Position numbers and translations under genes: made by a program | Shown: in pieces, positions 1 through 8,358 of the stretch | Numbering within the stretch: the stretch's first letter is position 1 | How the letters are laid out: each line of letters opens with the position of its first letter | Notes under the pieces: model-generated | Database searches by the model: none | What the model saw: only the letters and a program-made list of their open reading frames with translations | What the model was told of the DNA's origin: nothing | Assembly (NCBI RefSeq): GCF_000429945.1 | Contig: NZ_AUCV01000026.1 | Location: 1-64,000 of the forward strand | Direction: 5' to 3' | DNA: 64,000 nt | Source: Desulfogranum japonicum DSM 18378 | Lineage (GTDB): Bacteria > Desulfobacterota > Desulfobulbia > Desulfobulbales > Desulfobulbaceae

Positions 1-196
1 CTGATTGTTTCGGATTTAGGGGAGCCCTGTCCAGGAGGTTGTCGGGAGAAGATTTTCGCCTACACAAAATCAAGAAGTTACAGGTGATGTATATCCCGCT
101 ACTGACTTCTTTGACGTTGGAAAGGGAAATTTTGGACGCTTTAACCAGCTGTTTTTGAGTTGTTTTATTTACCACCCCTAAATCCGAAATAATCAG
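1..196. repeat. Inverted-repeat-bounded element (MITE-like or structured RNA)
   Basis: Positions 1-22 and 175-196 form a 22-bp inverted repeat with one mismatch, which would be a G-U pair in RNA. The roughly 150 bp between them hold no convincing ORF but contain shorter complementary arms, such as AAGAAGT near 74 with ACTTCTT near 105. This fits either a non-autonomous transposon remnant with terminal inverted repeats or a structured RNA. The left end coincides with the window edge, so a target duplication cannot be tested and the repeat may extend further. I do not recognise the family. Confidence 0.45.
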
Positions 197-333
197 AAAA
201 AGAGTAGAGAGAGGCGTTGGCTTTTATGTAAGCTGTGTTACATTGTCACTATTGCTTAATGGGCAACTCCCGGTCCCGTGTTGATAGGGTTTGTTGTTCT
301 GAGGCACAAAAGCAACAACTATAAAAAAAAATC

Positions 334-362
334 TTGACGGAACGTTCTGGTAATAGTATATA
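334..362 (+). promoter_or_regulatory. Sigma-70 type promoter upstream of the SRP RNA
   Basis: TTGACG at 334-339 and TATATA at 357-362 are separated by 17 bp, a near-ideal sigma-70 arrangement. Transcription would start near 367-369, at the foot of the 366-442 hairpin and about 95 nt before the SRP RNA. Confidence 0.6.
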
Positions 363-365
363 GCC

Positions 366-442
366 CGGACTCGATGAGCTGACTCCGACTTTGCTCAAGC
401 AAGCAAGGTTAAATATACATTCTAAAAAGCTCGTCGACTCCG
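366..442 (+). other. 5' hairpin between promoter and SRP RNA
   Basis: Bases 366-380 pair with 428-442: 14 of 15 positions pair, counting one G-U, around a 47-nt loop. The hairpin begins where transcription from the 334-362 promoter should start and ends 18 nt before the SRP RNA. It could be an RNase III type processing signal or a separate short RNA. No function is known to me. Confidence 0.5.
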
Positions 443-460
443 TACAAGATCTTTGGTGTG

Positions 461-569
461 ATAGCCGGGTCCTGTGCAACAAAGACTCACAAACCCCGTC
501 AGGTCCGGGAGGAAGCAGCGGTAGTGAACCTCTTTGTGTGCCACAGGGGTGCCTGGCTATCTTTTTTTT
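461..569 (+). ncRNA. ffs: Small signal recognition particle RNA (4.5S type)
   Basis: The apical hairpin at about 498-520 carries the conserved SRP RNA domain IV signature (GTCAGGTCCGG, a GGGA tetraloop, GGAAGCAGC). The outer arms 461-476 and 542-560 (ATAGCC with GGCTAT, CCTGTG with CACAGG) close a roughly 100-nt rod. Eight T residues at 562-569 follow, so the terminal stem doubles as the intrinsic terminator. The RNA pairs with Ffh to deliver ribosomes to the membrane. It sits just upstream of dnaX-ybaB-recR, a common bacterial arrangement. Confidence 0.95.
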
Positions 570-607
570 CAGGCACTTTTGATTAATCAACCACCAAGGA
601 TGCCAAA

Positions 608-2521
608 TTGTCGTATCTTGTCCTTGCTAGAAAATCCCGTCCCCAGTCGTTTAAAGAAGTTGTCGGACAAAAACCGATTGTTAAAACTCTGCAAAACGCA
701 CTGGCCAACAATCGCGTCGCCCATGCACTTATTTTCAGTGGAGTCCGTGGGACCGGCAAAACCACACTTGCCAGGATAATGGCCAAGGCCATTAATTGTG
801 AAAATGGTCCTGGCCGAGAGCCTTGTAATGCCTGTACTTCCTGCCGTCAGATAACAGAGGGAAACAGTGTTGATCTCCATGAGATTGACGGTGCCTCCAA
901 TCGTGGTATCCAGGAAATTCGAGAGCTGAAAGAAAAAATACGTTTCATGCCCACCAGCAGTCGCTATAAGATCATCATTATAGATGAAGTGCATATGCTG
1001 ACCACAGAGGCTTTTAACGCTCTTCTTAAAACTCTGGAAGAACCTCCCTCACATATCTTTTTCATGTTCGCCACCACAGAGTTGCACAAAGTACCGGTGA
1101 CTATTCTGTCCCGTTGTCAGCGTTTTGAACTCAAACGGATTGACAGGCATGAGCTCAAACAGCATTTTAGATATCTGGCAGAAACCGAAAATATAAGTAT
1201 GGATGACGGTGCGCTGGATATTGTGGCCAGAGAAGCTGGCGGGAGTGTCCGCGATGGATTGAGTTTGCTGGATCAAATATTTGCATACTGCGGGGATGTC
1301 GTTACTGCGGAGGATGTTGTCGAGGTGCTCGGCGTTGCGCATCATTCTTTGGTAGCAGATCTTGTGGAAGCCCTGCTGGAGCAGGATTTGCGGACAGTGT
1401 ACTCTAAGGTTTCTGAAATCTATAACCATGGGCTGGATTTAAAAAGGTTAAGTGGTGACTTGTTATCCTGGTTCCGTAATCTTATTTTGTGTTCCGTGCA
1501 CAAGGGTGATACTGGGCTTCTGGACCTTCCAGATGATGATTTAAAAAGATTACAGGAGGTTGCCGGACAGCAGGATATATCTCAATTGACATCTGTTTTT
1601 AATTTGCTTTTAACTGGTTTTGAAAAGATTCAATTCTCTTCGTATCCTAAATTGACACTGGAGTTGACATTTTTACGAGTAATCCAGGCGGGGAAAGTGG
1701 TCGAAGTGTCACACCTGATCCGTCAATTCAATGCTTTAATTGGAGAAGAACAACTACCTTTACCGTCTTTGAAAGAGGTTGGCATAGCGCCTCCTGCTGC
1801 ATCCGCAGTTAGCGAAATGCCGCGCTCAACAAACCATCCGGCCGCTATTTCACCGAATCAGGCGTTAGAAATAAAGGCGAACTCGCCTTTACTCCAGGAA
1901 AGGGAGAAAGGTTCTTTTTCTGTCGATAAGCAAAACGATACTCAAAAACAACAGCAAGAGAGTGAGCCTGTTGAGAGTAACGGAAAACAAAAGCCTGGCA
2001 AAGGGGAAGTGGAAAGCGAGTCAATCGACCAACCCGAAAATTCGCAGACCGTTACCAATCCTACACGTAAAGAAAAGGATATACGTAAAAATTGGTTGCC
2101 GTTTGTTTCTTATGTCCAGGAGAGGGCTCGTTGGATGGGAGCTGCTTTACAGCACGCAAGTTCTGTCAAAAAAGTGGAAGGTGAACTGGTTATCCAGTTT
2201 GAAGATGCTGCTGACTGCACTTTGTTGAAAAATAAAGAGCATATTCGACGGTTAAGTGAATATGTGCTTGATTTTTTTCAGCAGGAGCTCACTGTTCGTT
2301 TTAAAGTCCCCGATGGAGTAGGGTGTGAGATAGACGGCCAAAACGCCATTTTGGCCCGGGAAGAGCGAAAAGCATTGGCCAATGATCCATTAGTCTTAAC
2401 TGCAGTCGATATTTTTAACGGTCAGGTAGGCGATGTTCGAATAGGGCCGCGCTATCGCCAGAGTCAGGCTGCTGTTCATATGGAGCAGGAAGAAAAAATT
2501 GAACACGATGAAATCAATTAG
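608..2521 (+). CDS. dnaX: DNA polymerase III subunit gamma/tau
   Basis: Clamp-loader ATPase subunit of 637 aa. The TTG start at 608 is chosen because the family begins with a short MSYxVLARKxRP stretch and AAGGA lies 7 nt upstream. Visible are Walker A GVRGTGKTT (about 45-53), a zinc-binding cysteine set (C64, C73, C76, C79), Walker B IIIIDEVHML (about 117-126) and the SRC sensor motif in LSRCQRFEL. Residues about 380-500 are a low-complexity Q/E/K/S-rich linker, followed by a C-terminal tau-like domain. It heads dnaX-ybaB-recR, with 15 nt to ybaB. I see no properly phased slippery heptamer for a tau/gamma frameshift. Confidence 0.95.
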   Translation: MSYLVLARKSRPQSFKEVVGQKPIVKTLQNALANNRVAHALIFSGVRGTGKTTLARIMAKAINCENGPGREPCNACTSCRQITEGNSVDLHEIDGASNRGIQEIRELKEKIRFMPTSSRYKIIIIDEVHMLTTEAFNALLKTLEEPPSHIFFMFATTELHKVPVTILSRCQRFELKRIDRHELKQHFRYLAETENISMDDGALDIVAREAGGSVRDGLSLLDQIFAYCGDVVTAEDVVEVLGVAHHSLVADLVEALLEQDLRTVYSKVSEIYNHGLDLKRLSGDLLSWFRNLILCSVHKGDTGLLDLPDDDLKRLQEVAGQQDISQLTSVFNLLLTGFEKIQFSSYPKLTLELTFLRVIQAGKVVEVSHLIRQFNALIGEEQLPLPSLKEVGIAPPAASAVSEMPRSTNHPAAISPNQALEIKANSPLLQEREKGSFSVDKQNDTQKQQQESEPVESNGKQKPGKGEVESESIDQPENSQTVTNPTRKEKDIRKNWLPFVSYVQERARWMGAALQHASSVKKVEGELVIQFEDAADCTLLKNKEHIRRLSEYVLDFFQQELTVRFKVPDGVGCEIDGQNAILAREERKALANDPLVLTAVDIFNGQVGDVRIGPRYRQSQAAVHMEQEEKIEHDEIN

Positions 2522-2536
2522 TGGAGAATAAGACAT

Positions 2537-2845
2537 ATGAATATGAGCGATCTCATGAAACAGGCCCAGCAGTTTCAGGAAAATCTGAAAAAAATGCAGG
2601 ATGAAATGGCCGGAAAAACAGTAGAAGGTTCAGCTGGTGGTGGAATGGTTACTGCTATATTTAATGGTAACAGTGAGTTAGTTACTTTATCCATTGAACC
2701 ACAGCTGTTGTCAGAGCAGGATGTGACATTGGTTCAGGATCTTATTTCAGCAGCAATAAATGACGGCATCAGAAAATCTAAGGAGTTAGGTAAATCCGAA
2801 ATGTCGAAGTTGACAGGCGGCCTTAATCTGCCAGGTATGTTCTAA
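2537..2845 (+). CDS. ybaB: YbaB/EbfC family nucleoid-associated protein
   Basis: Protein of 102 aa, typical for the family. It starts with a methionine-, glutamine- and lysine-rich helix (MSDLMKQAQQFQENLKKMQDEM) and contains the family core VEGSAGGGMVTAIFNG and a helical C-terminus ending in GGLNLPGMF. Family members are small dimeric DNA-binding proteins. GGAGAA lies upstream of the ATG. It sits between dnaX and recR as in most bacteria, which fits a recombination or nucleoid role. The precise function is not shown by the sequence. Confidence 0.93.
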   Translation: MNMSDLMKQAQQFQENLKKMQDEMAGKTVEGSAGGGMVTAIFNGNSELVTLSIEPQLLSEQDVTLVQDLISAAINDGIRKSKELGKSEMSKLTGGLNLPGMF

Positions 2846-2858
2846 TCGGATTTACAAA

Positions 2859-3464
2859 ATGCATATTGTACCTCCTGCATTGGATAGGCTTATCTGTGAG
2901 CTGTGCAAATTGCCAGGCATTGGTAAAAAAACAGCTACCAGACTCGCGTTATACATAATGCGTCGTTCTGCAGCAGAAGCTGCCGGGCTAGCAGAAGCCG
3001 TTGGGCAACTTCATGGTTCTATAACGTTATGTTCAAGTTGTTATACTTTTTCTGAAAAGGATCCCTGCGAGATTTGCTGTGACCATTCGCGGCAGCATTC
3101 TATTATTTGTGTGGTTGAAGAACCTGGCGATCTGCTTGCTATTGAAAAAACGAGCAGTTACAGGGGGTTGTATCACATACTTCATGGAACTCTGGCTCCC
3201 ATGGAAGGCATAGGTCCAGATGAGCTGAAAATTAATGAACTTTACACCCGGCTCCGTCAAGAGAATGTGGAGGAAGTCATTATTGCCACCAGTTCAACAG
3301 TCCCTGGTGAGGCCACAGCATCATATCTGGCCGAAAAGCTTGAGCCATTTTCCCTAAAGGTGAGCCGTCTCGCGTGTGGGATACCTATGGGAATGGATAT
3401 CAAATATGCTGATATGTATACCTTGGGTAAGGCTATTGAGTCGCGGCAGTCTTTTGGTCGATAA
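2859..3464 (+). CDS. recR: Recombination mediator protein RecR
   Basis: RecR of 201 aa, full length. It has an N-terminal helix-hairpin-helix (LPGIGKKTATRLALY, about 18-32), a four-cysteine zinc finger (C58, C61, C70, C73), a Toprim domain beginning near residue 82 (SIICVVEEPGDLLAIE) and the C-terminal RLACGIPMG segment. RecR acts with RecO/RecF in RecA loading at gaps. It is the last gene of the dnaX cluster, 13 nt after ybaB. No clear intrinsic terminator follows. Confidence 0.96.
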   Translation: MHIVPPALDRLICELCKLPGIGKKTATRLALYIMRRSAAEAAGLAEAVGQLHGSITLCSSCYTFSEKDPCEICCDHSRQHSIICVVEEPGDLLAIEKTSSYRGLYHILHGTLAPMEGIGPDELKINELYTRLRQENVEEVIIATSSTVPGEATASYLAEKLEPFSLKVSRLACGIPMGMDIKYADMYTLGKAIESRQSFGR

Positions 3465-3812
3465 ATCTTTTTGAGTCAGAGAATGTGCTGCGATGTTTTT
3501 TATTTAACCTGTTGAATATTTTTGTTTTTCGAGTAGGTGACTGGCTGGTGTATAATTGGAAATAGCTTGGATTGAAAAATTATCTTGAATATTCAGATCG
3601 TTGTATTATATAGTTCCGAGCCGATTTTATAGGGGAAATTCCAGAGCCCAGAATGCTTAAGGGTAATATAGTTGTTTGACTATGTTTTCCTGTTACACAG
3701 GGTGAAAAAGTAACACTAGGTTGACGAATTTTTCTTGACAGCCTGTAGGTTTGCAGGTATTTATACAGAGTTTGACTCATACATCAACACTAATGTGTTA
3801 TAATAAATGAGT
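3465..3812. other. Spacer between recR and tRNA-Val with promoter candidates
   Basis: There is no convincing gene in this AT-rich stretch. TTGACA at 3735-3740 followed after 17 bp by TATTTA at 3758-3763 is one promoter candidate. A perfect TATAAT at 3799-3804 lies where transcription would begin 1-2 nt before the tRNA. The TTGACT at 3772-3777 is 21 bp from that box, which is too long for a standard pair. The tRNA, and perhaps thrS, is presumably transcribed from here. Confidence 0.5.
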
Positions 3813-3887
3813 AGGCGCGTAGCTCAGTGGGAGAGCGCTACCTTGACGTGGTAGAAGTCGGCGGTTCGATACCGCCCGCGCCTACCA
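3813..3887 (+). tRNA. tRNA-Val (anticodon GAC)
   Basis: A 75-nt cloverleaf is readable. The acceptor arms AGGCGCG and CGCGCCT enclose a D arm, an anticodon stem CTACC/GGTAG with loop TTGACGT (anticodon GAC at 3845-3847) and a T arm GGCGG-TTCGATA-CCGCC. The CCA end is encoded (3885-3887). It lies 74 nt before the thrS start, so both may share a transcript. Confidence 0.97.
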
Positions 3888-3895
3888 AAAATAAT

Positions 3896-3951
3896 GAAAG
3901 GCTAGGATACAGTGGAGAGGTCTGTCCATTGGTCATTAGCCTTTCCTTTTT
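3896..3951 (+). terminator. Hairpin with T run between tRNA-Val and thrS
   Basis: GAAAGGCTA (3896-3904) pairs perfectly with TAGCCTTTC (3937-3945) and is followed by C and five T. The 32-nt loop can form an inner helix (GGA..CAG at 3905-3912 with CTGTCC). It would terminate the tRNA transcript, or attenuate thrS because it ends only 10 nt before the thrS start. Confidence 0.6.
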
Positions 3952-3961
3952 AAAGGTAAGA

Positions 3962-5893
3962 ATGGCAGAGATATCAGTTTCCATAGCAGGCGGTGAGTCA
4001 AAGCAGTTTTCAGAAGGAATTGCTGCTGCAGATGCAATAAAAGACTTGGTTTCAAATAAACAGCGGAAAAAAATCATTGCTGTTAGAGCCGAAGACAATA
4101 TTGTTGATCTTACTACGCCTTTAACGACTGATGTCGAGTTGCAGCCTATAGAAATAGGATCTCCCGAATCTCTGGAGATTTTGCGCCATTCAGCCGCCCA
4201 TATTATGGCGCTAGCCGTGAAGGAGCTGTATGGCGATGGTGTAAAGGTCGCCATAGGGCCAGCTATTGCAGATGGGTTTTATTACGATTTTGATCGTGAA
4301 AAGGCTTTTACGCCTGATGAATTCGAAGCCATTGAATCAAAAATGGCTGAACTTGCAGAAGCCCGGATACCCTTTGTTCGTAAAGTTGTGGCAAAACAGG
4401 CTGCTGTAGATTTTTTTCAGAAAGCCGGCGAAGAATATAAGCTGGAGCTGTTGGGGGAAATAGAGTCTGATACAGTTTCCCTGTACGAGCATTCAAGTTT
4501 TACAGACCTTTGTCGTGGACCACATATACCTGATTCTTCCTGGCTTAAAGTCTTTAAGTTATTACGAGTGGCGGGATCTTATTGGCGAGGGGATGAGACT
4601 CGCCCAATGCTTACGCGTATTTATGGGACCGCTTTTTTTGACCAAAAAGAGCTGAAAAAATACCTGACCCAACTGGAAGAGGCCAAAAAACGTGATCACC
4701 GTAAATTAGGTAAGGAACTTGGCCTGTTTACCATACAGGATCAAATCGGACCAGGCCTGATTTTGTGGCAACCACGAGGTGCTCTTCTGAGGAAGCTCAT
4801 CGAAGATTATTGGAAAGATGAACACTATAAGAATGGCTATCAGCTATTATATACTCCGCATATAGCCAGGCAAGACCTCTGGAAGACATCAGGTCATTTG
4901 GATTTTTATGGTGAGAATATGTATTCAGCCATGGAAATTGATGAGGTTAAATACCAGCTGAAGCCAATGAACTGCCCCTTCCACATTGGGGTGTTCAACT
5001 CTACTAAACACAGCTATAGAGAATTTCCTATTAGATGGTGTGAGCTCGGCACAGTATATCGTTATGAGCGTACAGGAGCTCTCCATGGCCTTATGCGTGT
5101 TCGTGGTTTTACTCAGGATGATGCCCATATTTTTTGTCGTCCCGATCAGCTGGAAGAAGAAATTTTCAATATCATTGACTTGAACCTTCATATTCTTAAA
5201 ACTTTTGGGTTTGATCAATATGATGTATATCTCTCTACCAGGCCGGAAAAATATGTAGGTTCCGACGAACATTGGGAACTTTCCACCTCTGCGTTAAAAC
5301 ATGCTTTGGAGAAAAAAGGCCTCGCTTATGAGGTCGATCCTGGTGAAGGTGTATTTTATGGTCCGAAAATTGACATAAAGATCAAAGATCAGTTGGGACG
5401 CTCCTGGCAGTGCTCTACGATTCAAGTTGATTTTAACTTGCCTGATCGTTTTGAAATGTCGTATACAGGAGAAGATGGAGCTGAGCATCAGCCCATCATG
5501 ATCCATAGAGCACTTATGGGTTCACTGGAGCGGTTTATAGGTGTGCTCATTGAACATTATGCCGGTGCTTTCCCTATATGGATGGCACCTGAACAAGCAC
5601 GAATCCTTAATATTACCGATGATCAGGCTGAATATTGTGAGCAGCTGTTTGGTCAATTACGCCTGGCTGGCGTTCGTATAGAAAAAGATCTGCGCAACGA
5701 AAAGTTAAATTATAAAATTCGTGAAGCACAGCTCATGAAAATACCCTATATGCTAATCATTGGCGATCGCGAAAAAGAAGAAGGTTTGGTAACCGTACGT
5801 TTACGTAACGGAAAAAATCTTCCGCCTATGCGACCTGAGGAATTCATTGAGCATATTCAAAAAGAATGCGCTCAAGGCATATGTCCTGAATAG
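3962..5893 (+). CDS. thrS: Threonine--tRNA ligase
   Basis: Class II aminoacyl-tRNA synthetase of 643 aa. The ATG at 3962 is preferred because the longer open frame runs back through the tRNA gene; AAAGG precedes it. The domains are an N-terminal TGS domain (about 1-62), the editing domain with HSAAH (H76, H80) and DLCRGPH, a catalytic core with zinc-ligand motif MNCPFH and class II motifs (YRYERTGALHGLMRVRGFTQDDAH), and an anticodon-binding C-terminus. It starts the translation cluster thrS-infC-rpmI-rplT-pheS-pheT-ihfA. The 3896-3951 hairpin may control it. Confidence 0.97.
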   Translation: MAEISVSIAGGESKQFSEGIAAADAIKDLVSNKQRKKIIAVRAEDNIVDLTTPLTTDVELQPIEIGSPESLEILRHSAAHIMALAVKELYGDGVKVAIGPAIADGFYYDFDREKAFTPDEFEAIESKMAELAEARIPFVRKVVAKQAAVDFFQKAGEEYKLELLGEIESDTVSLYEHSSFTDLCRGPHIPDSSWLKVFKLLRVAGSYWRGDETRPMLTRIYGTAFFDQKELKKYLTQLEEAKKRDHRKLGKELGLFTIQDQIGPGLILWQPRGALLRKLIEDYWKDEHYKNGYQLLYTPHIARQDLWKTSGHLDFYGENMYSAMEIDEVKYQLKPMNCPFHIGVFNSTKHSYREFPIRWCELGTVYRYERTGALHGLMRVRGFTQDDAHIFCRPDQLEEEIFNIIDLNLHILKTFGFDQYDVYLSTRPEKYVGSDEHWELSTSALKHALEKKGLAYEVDPGEGVFYGPKIDIKIKDQLGRSWQCSTIQVDFNLPDRFEMSYTGEDGAEHQPIMIHRALMGSLERFIGVLIEHYAGAFPIWMAPEQARILNITDDQAEYCEQLFGQLRLAGVRIEKDLRNEKLNYKIREAQLMKIPYMLIIGDREKEEGLVTVRLRNGKNLPPMRPEEFIEHIQKECAQGICPE

Positions 5894-5936
5894 AATCAGG
5901 GCGGCTCATACAGACAATTCAACTGGAGGAACGGAC

Positions 5937-6482
5937 ATTAAGAAGCGCGGCAGAAGACTTCCCCAACAGCAGGAAATAAAAGCAAAAATAAACGATGATA
6001 TACGCTACCCGAAAATTAGGCTGATCGGAGCCGACGGGAGCCAACTTGGGATAGTCAGCTCAAAGGAGGCACTGGACGCAGCCTACGACCAGGGACTCGA
6101 TTTGGTCGAGGTAGCAGATAAGGCAGATCCTCCAGTTTGTCGTATCATGAACTACGATAAATATAGGTATGAGCTGAAGAAAAAACAGCAGGAAGCCAAG
6201 AAAAAACAAACTGTTATTGAGACCAAAGAAATTAAATTCAGACCAAAAACTGAGGAACACGATCTCAATTTCAAGATTAGGAAAATCAGGCAATTTTTAG
6301 ATGCCAAGAATAAGGTCAAGGTTACTATGCGGTTTCGAGGTCGCGAGATTGTATATGCACAATCCATTGGTCTTGATGCCTTGAATAAAATTGCTGACTC
6401 GTTACGTGAGGATTGTGTTATTCTGCAGGAACCAAAAATGGAAGGCAGACAGCTCGTCATGTTTATTGGTCCGAAACCCTGA
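5937..6482 (+). CDS. infC: Translation initiation factor IF-3, AUU start
   Basis: IF-3 binds the 30S subunit and proofreads the start codon. The open frame extends upstream, but the supported start is ATT at 5937: GGAGG (5925-5929) lies 7 nt before it, and the product then begins M-KKRGRR, giving 181 aa, the normal IF-3 size. Upstream ATGs would put extra residues inside the thrS end with no ribosome-binding site. AUU is the classic infC start in E. coli, where IF-3 represses its own translation through it; the same autoregulation is inferred here. The body carries INDDIRYPKIRLIGADGSQLG (N-domain), a lysine-rich linker helix and the C-domain KVTMRFRGRE. Confidence 0.95.
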   Translation: MKKRGRRLPQQQEIKAKINDDIRYPKIRLIGADGSQLGIVSSKEALDAAYDQGLDLVEVADKADPPVCRIMNYDKYRYELKKKQQEAKKKQTVIETKEIKFRPKTEEHDLNFKIRKIRQFLDAKNKVKVTMRFRGREIVYAQSIGLDALNKIADSLREDCVILQEPKMEGRQLVMFIGPKP

Positions 6483-6548
6483 GAACCACCAGCCCTATTA
6501 ATTATATCAGTAATATCGTCTCAGTACAGAGAAGAGCAGGAGAGTATC

Positions 6549-6746
6549 ATGCCAAAAATGAAAACAAACAGAGGTGCTGCTAAAAGATTTAAAGCAACAG
6601 GCTCGGGAAAAATTCGTCGAGCTAAAGCTTTTACTTCACACATTCTGACTAAAAAATCTACCAAACGCAAACGCAATCTGCGTCAGGCTGGTTTAATTGC
6701 AGAGTCAGATCAAAAAGCAGTAAAACGTATGCTCCCTTATATCTAA
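6549..6746 (+). CDS. rpmI: 50S ribosomal protein L35
   Basis: Very basic 65-aa protein starting [15 protein letters not shown], the L35 signature, and ending KRMLPYI. AGAGCAGGAGAG lies just upstream. It lies 66 nt after infC and 92 nt before rplT. In E. coli and Bacillus this operon is controlled by ribosomal protein L20 or by an upstream leader; I do not see a clear equivalent structure here. Confidence 0.97.
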   Translation: MPKMKTNRGAAKRFKATGSGKIRRAKAFTSHILTKKSTKRKRNLRQAGLIAESDQKAVKRMLPYI

Positions 6747-6838
6747 GAGCATTACCTGCTGAGCAAGTGTAACTTTCAGCACGTATCAGGATTATTACCT
6801 TCTTAACGTGTAAAGATTTTATTGTTGGAGATAGAAAC

Positions 6839-7195
6839 ATGCCTCGTGTTACCCGTGGCTTTAAGGCCCGCCGTAGAAGAAATAGAGTATTAGCCCTGGC
6901 AAAAGGCTACAGAGGTGGAAAAAGTCGCCTTTGGCGTACAGCAACTGAAGCTGTTGATCGAGCACTATGCTTTGCTTATCGTGATCGCAGAACCAAAAAA
7001 CGTGAATTCCGTCGTTTGTGGATCAGCCGCATCAGTGCAGCTGCTAAAATGAACGGGACTAACTATTCACAGCTGGCTGGTGGTCTTCGTAAAAATAGTA
7101 TTGAACTTGATCGCAAGGTACTCTCTAACCTCGCCATAGTGGACCCCAACGCTTTTTCAGTAGTTGTTAAAACAGCTGGTCAGGCAAACGCATAG
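6839..7195 (+). CDS. rplT: 50S ribosomal protein L20
   Basis: L20 of 118 aa. It has the family start [30 protein letters not shown] and the core [17 protein letters not shown]20 is needed early in 50S assembly. GGAGATAGAAAC precedes the ATG. It is separated from pheS by only 9 nt, so it is likely cotranscribed with the phenylalanyl-tRNA synthetase genes. Confidence 0.97.
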   Translation: MPRVTRGFKARRRRNRVLALAKGYRGGKSRLWRTATEAVDRALCFAYRDRRTKKREFRRLWISRISAAAKMNGTNYSQLAGGLRKNSIELDRKVLSNLAIVDPNAFSVVVKTAGQANA

Positions 7196-7204
7196 CGGGG
7201 CAAT

Positions 7205-8218
7205 ATGGAAAGCGAGCTGCAACAGCTGAAAGAGCAAGCTGAAGAAGCACTGCAGAATATAAATAACGACCAGGAGCTTGAGTCCTTTCGGATACAATAT
7301 CTGGGACGTAAAGGCGGTGTTATTACAGGTCTGATGCGTCGGTTGTCCTCAGTCGATAAGGCAGACAGACCTCGATTTGGCGCATTGGCAAACTCTTTAA
7401 AAAATGAAATCGAGCAACTCTTTGAGCAGAAGAAAAATGCTTTAGGTGCAGGCCTGTCGACCAAAGGGGCATCTGATATAGATACCAGCCTACCAGGCCG
7501 GTTCCTTCCTTTTGGTAAACTCCATCCAATTACACAGGTCATGGAGGAGATATGCTCTATTTTTGAGTCACTTGGTTTTGCTGTTGCAGAAGGACCCGAT
7601 GTTGAAACGGATTATTACAATTTCGAGGCTCTAAATATACCTCCGCATCATCCTGCAAGGGATATGCACGACACGTTCTATGTTACAGATTCAATCCTGT
7701 TGCGAACTCACACTTCTCCTATGCAGGCGAGAATTATGGAAAAACAGGATCCTCCGTTGCGTTATATCGCTCCGGGTAAAGTATATCGATGTGACTCTGA
7801 CATAACTCATACCCCGATGTTTCATCAAGTCGAGGGGTTTCTCGTTGACAAGCAGGTATCTTTTGCTGATCTGAAAGGCGTGTTGACCAGCTTTACCCAT
7901 CACATGTTTGAAAAGGAACTTGCTTTAAGGTTTAGACCAAGTTTCTTCCCTTTTACTGAACCAAGTGCCGAAGTGGACATAGCCTGTGTAATCTGCGAAG
8001 GTAAGGGATGCAGGGTATGTAAAAAAACCGGATGGCTTGAGATTTTAGGGTCAGGACTTATTGATCCTGAGGTCATGCGTATGGTTGGGTATGATCCTGA
8101 TGTTTATTCAGGTTTTGCATTTGGTTTAGGTGTCGAACGTATCGCAATGCTGAAGTATGGGATTGACGATATTCGTCTCTACTACGAAAACGATCTTCGT
8201 TTCTTATCTCAATTTTAA
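7205..8218 (+). CDS. pheS: Phenylalanine--tRNA ligase alpha subunit
   Basis: Catalytic alpha subunit of 337 aa. It has an N-terminal coiled-coil (about 1-90), then the class II core with [21 protein letters not shown], the [20 protein letters not shown] motif 2 region and the C-terminal motif 3 [21 protein letters not shown]. The insert [17 protein letters not shown] contains four cysteines as in many bacterial PheS. It joins pheT after a 140-nt spacer with two overlapping hairpins. Confidence 0.97.
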   Translation: MESELQQLKEQAEEALQNINNDQELESFRIQYLGRKGGVITGLMRRLSSVDKADRPRFGALANSLKNEIEQLFEQKKNALGAGLSTKGASDIDTSLPGRFLPFGKLHPITQVMEEICSIFESLGFAVAEGPDVETDYYNFEALNIPPHHPARDMHDTFYVTDSILLRTHTSPMQARIMEKQDPPLRYIAPGKVYRCDSDITHTPMFHQVEGFLVDKQVSFADLKGVLTSFTHHMFEKELALRFRPSFFPFTEPSAEVDIACVICEGKGCRVCKKTGWLEILGSGLIDPEVMRMVGYDPDVYSGFAFGLGVERIAMLKYGIDDIRLYYENDLRFLSQF

Positions 8219-8253
8219 AAGCATCTTGTATTTTCGATATACTTTGATGTAAC

Positions 8254-8316
8254 GAAGGTGAAACGGGTAATATCCCGTGTTTTCACCCTTCAGTTTTGTA
8301 AATACTGAAGGGTGAA
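8254..8316 (+). promoter_or_regulatory. Two mutually exclusive hairpins between pheS and pheT
   Basis: The segment TTCACCCTTC at 8282-8291 can pair upstream with GAAGGTGAAAC (8254-8264, with inner helix ACGGG/CCCGT) or downstream with GAAGGGTGAA (8307-8316). The downstream hairpin is a perfect 13-bp stem, 8282-8294 with 8304-8316. No T run follows either hairpin, so this is not an obvious intrinsic terminator. It may set the pheS:pheT ratio or be a processing site. Confidence 0.6.
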
Positions 8317-8358
8317 ATTCAACTTCCGAACCAGTTTCTCTTTCTTCAGGATACTGTC

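Noticed and set aside
249-590. Open frame of 113 aa on the minus strand across the promoter and SRP RNA
   Set aside because: It is antisense to the SRP RNA and its hairpin, has no ribosome-binding site, and its composition is not protein-like.
2168-2174. AAAAAAG run in dnaX as a tau/gamma frameshift site
   Set aside because: The run is phased AAA-AAA-G, not A-AAA-AAG, so tandem slippage would mispair at the first base. It lies at codon 521, later than the usual site, and no downstream stimulatory stem was evident.
3772-3804. TTGACT with TATAAT as the tRNA-Val promoter pair
   Set aside because: The spacing is 21 bp, outside the normal range. Only the TATAAT box is kept as a candidate.
3827-3961. 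N-terminal extension of thrS, and an antisense frame ending in GAGGIEPPTS
   Set aside because: Both are translations through the tRNA-Val gene. The family start is the ATG at 3962.
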